NCBI GenBank assembly: GCA_021323595.1
Contig: JAJPKR010000047.1
Coordinates: forward strand, 1-40,440
Source of the DNA: Terriglobia bacterium
GTDB taxonomy: Bacteria > Acidobacteriota > Terriglobia > Terriglobales > SCQP01
Reading direction: 5' to 3'
DNA: 40,440 nucleotides
This document shows positions 35,845 to 40,440 of the stretch, in pieces. The notes below the pieces were generated by a model. That model saw only the letters and a list, made by a program, of their open reading frames with translations. It was not told the DNA's origin and searched no databases. Position 1 is the first letter of the stretch; every line of letters begins with the position of its first letter. Made by a program: the position numbers and the translations under genes.

Positions 35845-36309
35845 CTAGGAATCGGCGGCCGCGGCGCCAGCCGGCACGGGCGCCAGGAGCTGCTCCTTGC
35901 GGTAGATCAGATTGCTGACGTCGTAGGAGGCGAGTTCAAAGCCGTGGCCGTGCGTGATGGCGTCAGTGGGGCAAGCTTCGACGCAATAGCCGCAAAAAAT
36001 GCAGCGGTTGTAATCAATGTTGTACACCTTGGCGTAGCGCTCACTGGCGCTGATGCGCTGGGTGTCGGTGTTGTCGGCCGCTTCGATATAGATGCAGTTG
36101 GCGGGGCAGTTGGCGGCGCACAAGAAGCAGGCGACGCATTTTTCCAATCCGTTTTCGTCGCGCTGGAGGACGTGAACGCCGCGAAAGCGCTCCTGAAAGC
36201 GCACCGGCTCGTCGGGGTAGAACTCGGTGATCGGGGGGCGAAACAGCTCTTTCAGCGTGACGGCCATGCCCTTGGCGATGGCGATCGCATCCTTGACCGG
36301 AGTGCCCAT
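35845..36309 (-). CDS. nuoI: NADH-quinone oxidoreductase subunit I
   Basis: A 154-residue subunit of respiratory complex I, carrying clusters N6a and N6b. Two CX2CX2CX3C motifs are visible: CVACFLCAANCPANC and CIFCGYCVEACPTDAI (last Cys split between the two in the usual crossed way). The N-terminal AIAKGMAVTLKELFRPPITEFYP and RFRGVHVL are typical of NuoI. The other complex I genes are not in the window, so this copy is separate from any nuo operon or is one of several copies. It is divergent from rph. Confidence 0.93.
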   Translation of the reverse strand: MGTPVKDAIAIAKGMAVTLKELFRPPITEFYPDEPVRFQERFRGVHVLQRDENGLEKCVACFLCAANCPANCIYIEAADNTDTQRISASERYAKVYNIDYNRCIFCGYCVEACPTDAITHGHGFELASYDVSNLIYRKEQLLAPVPAGAAAADS

Positions 36310-36401
36310 GGCGCTAGTATATGCGACCGGGACGGCGGCGCTCGCACGGGGCGGCGGCGGCGCGGCGCTTGCTAGACTGAACGCTTTACGGAGACTGCGC
36401 C

Positions 36402-37130
36402 TTGCGAAGCGACTTGCGCGCGCCGGATCAACTGCGTCCGGTGCACATCGAACCCGACTTCCTGCCGACGGCCGAGGGCTCGGCGCTGATCGTGATCGGC
36501 CATACGCGGGTGATCTGCACGGCGACGGTGGAGGACAGCGTGCCGAGTTTTCTGCGCGGCTCGGGCCAAGGCTGGCTGACCGGCGAATACGCGATGCTGC
36601 CGCGGGCGACGCTGACGCGCACGCCGCGGGATGCGGCGCGGGGGCGGATCTCGGGCCGCAGCCATGAGATCCAGCGGCTGATCGGGCGCTCGCTGCGCGC
36701 GGCGCTCGATCTGACCAAGCTGGGCGAACGCACGGTGATTGTCGACTGCGACGTCTTGCAGGCCGACGGCGGCACGCGCACCGCCGCCATCACCGGCGGC
36801 TTCGTGGCGGTAGCGCTGGCGCTGCGGCGCATGCAGCAGGCGGGCGTTTTCGCGACGCTGCCGGTGCGGGATTACCTGGCGGCGGTCAGCGCCGGGCTGA
36901 TTGACGGCACGCCCACCTTGGACCTCAACTACGAGGAGGATGCGCGCGCGGAAGTGGACATGAACGTGGTGCTGACCGGCAGCGGACGCTATGTCGAGAT
37001 CCAGGGGACGTCGGAGCGGCGGCCCTTCGGCGACGAGCAAGCGCAGGCGCTGCTGGGGCTGGCGCGCGCGGGCGCGGCCAAGCTGTTCGAGGCGCAACGC
37101 GCGGTGCTGGCGCTCGAGCTGGGGGCATGA
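36402..37130 (+). CDS. rph: Ribonuclease PH
   Basis: A 242-residue phosphorolytic 3'-5' exoribonuclease that trims tRNA 3' ends. Typical segments: LRPVHIEPDFLPTAEGSALI, WLTGEYAMLPRAT, the phosphate-binding GRSHEIQRLIGRSLRA, DCDVLQADGGTRTAAITGG and DLNYEEDARAEVDMNVV. It starts with TTG, supported by GGAG nine bases upstream. The stop overlaps the rdgB start (ATGA), so the two are coupled. Confidence 0.95.
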   Translation: MRSDLRAPDQLRPVHIEPDFLPTAEGSALIVIGHTRVICTATVEDSVPSFLRGSGQGWLTGEYAMLPRATLTRTPRDAARGRISGRSHEIQRLIGRSLRAALDLTKLGERTVIVDCDVLQADGGTRTAAITGGFVAVALALRRMQQAGVFATLPVRDYLAAVSAGLIDGTPTLDLNYEEDARAEVDMNVVLTGSGRYVEIQGTSERRPFGDEQAQALLGLARAGAAKLFEAQRAVLALELGA

Positions 37131-37729
37131 AGTTCTATCTGGCCAGCTCCAACCCCGGCAAGCTGCGGGATTTCAGCGGCATGGCGCCGCTGGAGGTGGA
37201 GCTGCTGCCGGGCTTCGCCGCCCTACCGCTGGCGATCGAGGACGGGGCCACGTTCGAAGCCAACGCGGTCAAGAAGGCGGAGCATTACAGCCGGCTGTCG
37301 GGACAACGGGTGGTGGCCGACGACTCCGGATTGGAAGTGGCGGCGCTCGGGGGCGCGCCGGGCGTGCATTCGGCTCGCTTCGCCGGGCCGAACGCGAGCG
37401 ACGCGGACAACAACCGGCTGCTGCTGGAGCGGCTGACGGGAGTGCCGCGCAAGCGGCGGCAGGCCGCCTTCGTGTGCGTGCTGGCGCTGGCGGAAGCGGG
37501 GCGGCTGCTGGCGACGTTTCACGGACGGGCGGAGGGCTTCATTCTGGAAGCGCCGCGCGGCGCGCACGGGTTCGGCTACGATCCGCTGTTCTACTCGCCC
37601 GCGGCCGGCTGCGCCTTCGGCGAGCTGACGCCGGAGCAGAAGGCGCATTATAGTCATCGCGGCGCCGCGGCCCGGCAACTGCTGGCCTGGAGGCAGGCGC
37701 AGAACGCCCGCACGCACAGCCATGGCTAA
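37127..37729 (+). CDS. rdgB: XTP/dITP pyrophosphatase (RdgB/HAM1 family)
   Basis: A 200-residue house-cleaning enzyme that hydrolyses non-canonical purine nucleoside triphosphates. Family motifs: LASSNPGKLRDF at the N-terminus, TFEANAVKKAEHYS, the VVADDSGLEVAALGGAPGVHSARF region (given by its ends VVADDSGLEV and PGVHSARF), HGFGYDPLFYSP and KAHYSHRGAA. It overlaps rph by four bases and nth by eight, consistent with a genome-maintenance operon. Confidence 0.94.
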   Translation: MKFYLASSNPGKLRDFSGMAPLEVELLPGFAALPLAIEDGATFEANAVKKAEHYSRLSGQRVVADDSGLEVAALGGAPGVHSARFAGPNASDADNNRLLLERLTGVPRKRRQAAFVCVLALAEAGRLLATFHGRAEGFILEAPRGAHGFGYDPLFYSPAAGCAFGELTPEQKAHYSHRGAAARQLLAWRQAQNARTHSHG

Positions 37730-38426
37730 AGCCTCTTCCCCGCCCCGCGCGCGCAAGGCCGCCCCGCCGCGGCGGCCGCGGCCGCCGGAAGCCGACCGGC
37801 AGCGCGGAATCCTCGCGGGCCTCGCCGCCGCCTATCCCCACGCCCACTGCGCGCTGACGCACCGCAACGCCTGGGAGCTGCTGGTGGCGACGATTCTCTC
37901 GGCGCAATGCACCGACGCGCGCGTGAATCAAGTGACGCCGGCGCTCTTCGCGGAATTCCCGACGCCGGCGGCGATGGCGCGGATGGAGCCGGAAGCGGTC
38001 GAGCCGCTGATTCGCTCGACCGGCTTCTATCACAACAAGGCGAAGTCGTTGGTCGGCGCGGCGCGGAAGATCGTCGCCGACTACGGCGGCAAGGTGCCGG
38101 ACACGATGGAGGCGCTGCTGACGCTGCCCGGCGTGGCGCGCAAGACCGCCAACGTGGTGCTGGGGGTGTGGTTCCACAAGGCGACGGGCGTGGTGGTGGA
38201 CACGCACGTGCAGCGGGTGTCGCGCCGCCTGGAGCTGACGCGCGAGGAAGACCCCAAGCGCATCGAAGCCGATTTGATGCGGCAGATTCCCCAAGAGCAA
38301 TGGATCGACTTTTCCCATCGGGTGATCTGGCATGGGCGGCAAATTTGCGTCGCGCGCAAGCCGAAGTGCATCGACTGCGCGATCGAGAAGTTTTGCTTCT
38401 CGGCCGACAAGACGTGGTGGTCGTAA
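37722..38426 (+). CDS. nth: Endonuclease III (DNA glycosylase/AP lyase)
   Basis: A 234-residue base-excision repair enzyme that removes oxidised pyrimidines. The helix-hairpin-helix LPGVARKTANVV contains the catalytic Lys, and the catalytic Asp is in VVDTHVQRVSRRL. The C-terminal [4Fe-4S] site has the exact CX6CX2CX5C spacing in ICVARKPKCIDCAIEKFC. An extra basic, Pro-rich N-terminus of about 25 residues precedes the core. It overlaps rdgB by eight bases. Confidence 0.95.
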   Translation: MAKASSPPRARKAAPPRRPRPPEADRQRGILAGLAAAYPHAHCALTHRNAWELLVATILSAQCTDARVNQVTPALFAEFPTPAAMARMEPEAVEPLIRSTGFYHNKAKSLVGAARKIVADYGGKVPDTMEALLTLPGVARKTANVVLGVWFHKATGVVVDTHVQRVSRRLELTREEDPKRIEADLMRQIPQEQWIDFSHRVIWHGRQICVARKPKCIDCAIEKFCFSADKTWWS

Positions 38427-38435
38427 GCTGAGGAC

Positions 38436-39143
38436 ATGGCCGAGATTCCGGAGATTCGCGAACAGGGCGGCGCGCGGCAGGGGCAGCCGCAATTTCTCGA
38501 CCGGCGCCTGTACTTGCAGCTGCTGGCGTTCGGCGGCGCGCCCGATCCGGCGCCGCTGAGCCGGGCGCTGGCGGCGGCGCAAATTCCCGGCGTGATCTAC
38601 GCCGACCTGCACGATCCGCGAGGGCTGGGGCTGCTCACGTGGAGCGAGGATCCGGAATTTTTCACCGGGCCGCTGCGCGCGGCGCTGCAGCAGCCGGCGC
38701 TCGCAGGCTGGGCGCTCAAGCCCGGCTACACGATGTTCGGCCGCAGCTATGCGCTCGGCCACGAGCCCGACCTGGAGGATTGGCTGATCGAGAAGCCGCG
38801 GCGTTCGGTGCTGAATCCGGAGTGGCCGTGGGCGGTGTGGTATCCGCTGCGGCGCAAGGGCGCATTTTCCGCGCTGACGCCGGAGCAAGCGCAGCCGATC
38901 CTGCGCGAGCACGGGCGCATCGGCCACGCCTTCGGCGAGGCCGGCTTCGCGCAGGACGTGCGGCTGGCGTGTTTCGGCCTGGATGCGCACGACAACGATT
39001 TCGTGATCGGCTTGCTGGGCGCGCGGCTGCATCCGCTCTCGGCCTGCGTGCAGGCGATGCGCAAGACGCGCCAAACGAGCGAGTTCATCGAAGCCATGGG
39101 ACCGTTCTTCGTCGGCCGCGCCGTGTGGCGGCACGGCGGCTGA
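38436..39143 (+). CDS. hemQ: HemQ-like chlorite dismutase-family protein (coproheme decarboxylase)
   Basis: A 235-residue protein of the chlorite dismutase superfamily. In bacteria using the coproporphyrin-dependent route, HemQ decarboxylates coproheme to heme b. Family segments: WYPLRRKGAFSALTPEQAQ, then the likely proximal heme ligand His in ILREHGRIGHAF, and the C-terminal CFGLDAHDNDFVIGL and TSEFIEAMGPFFVGR. The distal Arg of true chlorite dismutases cannot be placed with confidence, which favours HemQ. It starts nine bases after nth. Confidence 0.85.
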   Translation: MAEIPEIREQGGARQGQPQFLDRRLYLQLLAFGGAPDPAPLSRALAAAQIPGVIYADLHDPRGLGLLTWSEDPEFFTGPLRAALQQPALAGWALKPGYTMFGRSYALGHEPDLEDWLIEKPRRSVLNPEWPWAVWYPLRRKGAFSALTPEQAQPILREHGRIGHAFGEAGFAQDVRLACFGLDAHDNDFVIGLLGARLHPLSACVQAMRKTRQTSEFIEAMGPFFVGRAVWRHGG

Positions 39144-39250
39144 GCCGGCGCCCCGGCGAAAGAGCGGGGTGCAATGACTTGCCCCGAAGCGGTCCATGCG
39201 AGTGGCGGGCGGTGAGCCCGCGCGGCGCAATGGCGACGCGGGCGAACGCA

Positions 39251-39269
39251 GGCAGGCAGGAATGCCGGC
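39251..39269. repeat. Third copy of the GGCAGGCAAG short interspersed repeat
   Basis: GGCAGGCAGGAATGCCGGC matches GGCAGGCAAGAATGCCCGC at 7253-7271 except for three positions. Here it spans the ATG of the downstream membrane protein gene and supplies its AGG ribosome-binding bases. Confidence 0.45.
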
Positions 39270-39531
39270 TCCTCTGAGCGCCGGCGCCTCGCTGCGGCGG
39301 GAGCGGTGGCGGCGCTGGGGGCGCTATCTGCTTTTCGCGCTCCCCTTGCTCGCGCAAGTGATCGCGCTGCCGGCGCTGCTCGTGTATTGGATGCTGAATC
39401 CGCAAGGCATGGCGAGCGGCGGCGCCTGGTATTCGTGGGTGGTGGTGCTGGCGCTGATTCTGGCCTATTTCCTGGTGGTGCAGCCGTGGGCGCAGGTGGG
39501 CAGGGGCGAGCCCTGGCCCACTGAGGTCTGA
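39262..39531 (+). CDS. Small two-helix membrane protein of unknown function
   Basis: An 89-residue protein with two predicted membrane helices (YLLFALPLLAQVIALPALLV and WYSWVVVLALILAYFLVVQPW, with basic residues before the first). No family is recognised. Basic residues (RRERWRRWGR) before the first helix suggest a cytoplasmic N-terminus. ATG 39262 lies inside a short interspersed repeat; the frame is open further upstream (39196) without support. Confidence 0.55.
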   Translation: MPAPLSAGASLRRERWRRWGRYLLFALPLLAQVIALPALLVYWMLNPQGMASGGAWYSWVVVLALILAYFLVVQPWAQVGRGEPWPTEV

Positions 39532-39576
39532 TGGCTTGAGATCTACGGGCGCGGCAGCGGGGTCGTGTTAAGGCGC

Positions 39577-39623
39577 TGGAGCCGACGGCCGGGCTCGAAC
39601 CGGCGACCTGCTGATTACGAATC
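39577..39623 (-). pseudogene. 3' fragment of tRNA-Thr (CGT), likely attachment site
   Basis: On the minus strand these 47 bases form the end of a tRNA. They are the anticodon loop TTCGTAA (anticodon CGT) with its 3' stem TCAGC, the variable region AGGTC, the T-arm CCGGTTCGAGCCCGG, the acceptor strand CGTCGGC, and TCCA. Only two bases of the 5' anticodon stem remain; the D-arm and 5' acceptor strand are replaced by unrelated sequence. Remnants of this kind are left at the distal end when a phage or integrative element inserts into a tRNA gene. Confidence 0.8.
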
Positions 39624-40075
39624 GTGTAACACGGCAGGCAAAGAGTGTAACCTGGGGCAGTGGCGTGCGCGAATAGGGCGGCTTTTCTGGCACCTTTCTA
39701 TACAGTCCCGCCCTCGCAATTGCCCCTGTTTTCTCTCAGGGGTCCCCCAACTTTCCACCCAACTTAGCAATGCACAGTACACGGCATCGCCTACTACTTG
39801 GCATCGCAGGAACACGCTACGCTGCCCTATACGCGGCGAACGGCCCCGCCCTGGTAGTCGTCTGCACCCGACAACCGATCGCCTCGCCTGAGCGAGCAGA
39901 GGCTCAGCGTTGGGCCGTGTAGCCGGTCCGCACAGAGGACTCCGGCGCGTTTCGGCCGAGCCCCGGTTGCGCTATGCGGCTTCGGGCAACGCTCTCGGTT
40001 CACCCGCCCATAATCCGCCAGGCCAAGAAACCCAAAGCGGGCAGTTGTGTGGAGTGGGAGTAGTCTATTGGGGTC
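39624..40075. other. Gene-free, less GC-rich stretch at the presumed island edge
   Basis: No reading frame here has convincing protein features. The composition is visibly less GC-rich than the rest of the window, with runs such as TTTTCTCTC. A short hairpin, CCCCTG (39723-39728) and CAGGGG (39737-39742), is present. It may hold integrase arm-binding sites next to the tRNA-Thr fragment. The apparent protein reading across the tRNA (WSRRPGSNRRPADYES) is a translation artefact. Confidence 0.5.
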
Positions 40076-40366
40076 ATGGGGCGACCGATCCCGGGGTTCC
40101 GGCGGCGGAAGCGAGGCGGGCAGATGTTCGCCGATCTGGGCGAAGCCCTCGGCGCGGTGGCGCGAGCGCAGTTCGCGTTCTATCTGAGCAGGTGGGGCGG
40201 CCGCATGCCGGGCTGGCGGCGCGCGATCCTCGCGGGCCGGGCTCGAGTCTATGCGCTGCGCCCGCCGGCGTCATGGTCGCGCTGGGGGCGCTCGATGCAC
40301 GCTAAGCGCGGCGGACTCGCCCGGCAACGTCAACGAAGGGAGGCGGCGAATGGCGGCAAATCTTGA
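40076..40366 (+). CDS. Hypothetical protein on the presumed island
   Basis: A basic, 96-residue protein with no recognised family (for example FADLGEALGAVARAQFAFYL and a Trp/Arg-rich middle). Codon third positions are strongly GC-biased as in real genes of this genome. A second ATG at 40124 is an alternative start. The 3' end overlaps the next frame by 17 bases. Confidence 0.45.
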   Translation: MGRPIPGFRRRKRGGQMFADLGEALGAVARAQFAFYLSRWGGRMPGWRRAILAGRARVYALRPPASWSRWGRSMHAKRGGLARQRQRREAANGGKS

Positions 40367-40440
40367 CAAGAAACCCGCGGCCACGGCCGAGACAATGAGC
40401 GACTCCGAGGTGCGGCGCGCGCTGGCGGAATTGGGGATTC
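40350..40440 (+). CDS. Start of a hypothetical protein, cut by the window edge
   Basis: The frame runs from ATG 40350 to the window end without a stop. GGGAGG lies eight bases before the ATG, a good ribosome-binding site. The 30 visible residues begin MAANLDKKPAATAETM and include SDSEVRRALAELGI, suggesting a helical segment. Too little is present to name a family. Confidence 0.5.
   Translation, partial: MAANLDKKPAATAETMSDSEVRRALAELGI

Noticed and set aside
39565-39891. Open frame over the tRNA-Thr fragment
   Set aside because: The reading SRRPGSNRRPADYESC is the familiar artefact of translating the antisense strand of a tRNA gene.

Overview
The window is a very GC-rich bacterial chromosome segment (about 70% GC by eye), densely packed with short intergenic gaps and long spurious antisense reading frames. 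Several features together point to an Acidobacteriota-like genome, probably an environmental or metagenome-derived one. They are Tat-exported Gfo/Idh/MocA and sugar-isomerase proteins, a secreted penicillin-acylase homologue, a PilS/PilR pair, HemQ with HemW, and families of short palindromic repeats. No rRNA or phylogenetic marker is present, so this placement is inference.

Layout. 1-1,050: a possible insertion-sequence end, then a vapBC toxin-antitoxin pair with a clear candidate operator, bracketed by two copies of an interspersed repeat. 1,100-9,500 (minus strand): penicillin acylase, P-type H+-ATPase, threonine aldolase, HemW and a LacD-type aldolase. 9,600-13,250: fatty acid desaturase, a palindrome array, then a two-gene Tat-exported sugar-metabolism operon (Gfo/Idh oxidoreductase and sugar phosphate isomerase-like protein). 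13,550-15,950: senA-senB, the core of the selenoneine pathway. 16,140: intact tRNA-Phe(GAA). 16,365-25,120: a glyoxalase-PP2C phosphatase fusion, a SnoaL-like protein, dienelactone hydrolase, ferredoxin, APC permease, ROK kinase, a lipoprotein/DoxX/cytochrome c cluster and a DHH phosphoesterase.

25,185-28,320 (minus strand) is an F0 ATP synthase operon, atpZ-atpI-atpB-atpE, followed by a PPOX-family protein and a DinB-family protein; no F1 genes are present. The c subunit carries the Gln/Glu-Ser/Tyr residue set known from Na+-binding c-rings and has a signal-peptide-like N-terminus. 28,388-31,448 is pilS-pilR. 31,717-34,424 is nadE followed by a DsbA-like protein. 34,526-36,309 holds a small orphan protein, a TPR protein, an ErpA/IscA protein and an isolated nuoI. 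36,402-39,143 is a housekeeping run rph-rdgB-nth-hemQ with overlapping or tightly spaced genes.

The right edge changes character. At 39,577-39,623 lies only the 3' part of a tRNA-Thr(CGT) gene on the minus strand, cut in the anticodon stem. It is followed by about 450 bases of less GC-rich, gene-free DNA and two unrecognised reading frames. This is what the distal attachment site of an integrated element looks like, so a genomic island probably starts here and continues beyond the window. The strongest leads for further work are the senAB locus (without selD or egtD nearby), this island boundary, the Na+-type c-ring signature and the VOC-PP2C fusion.
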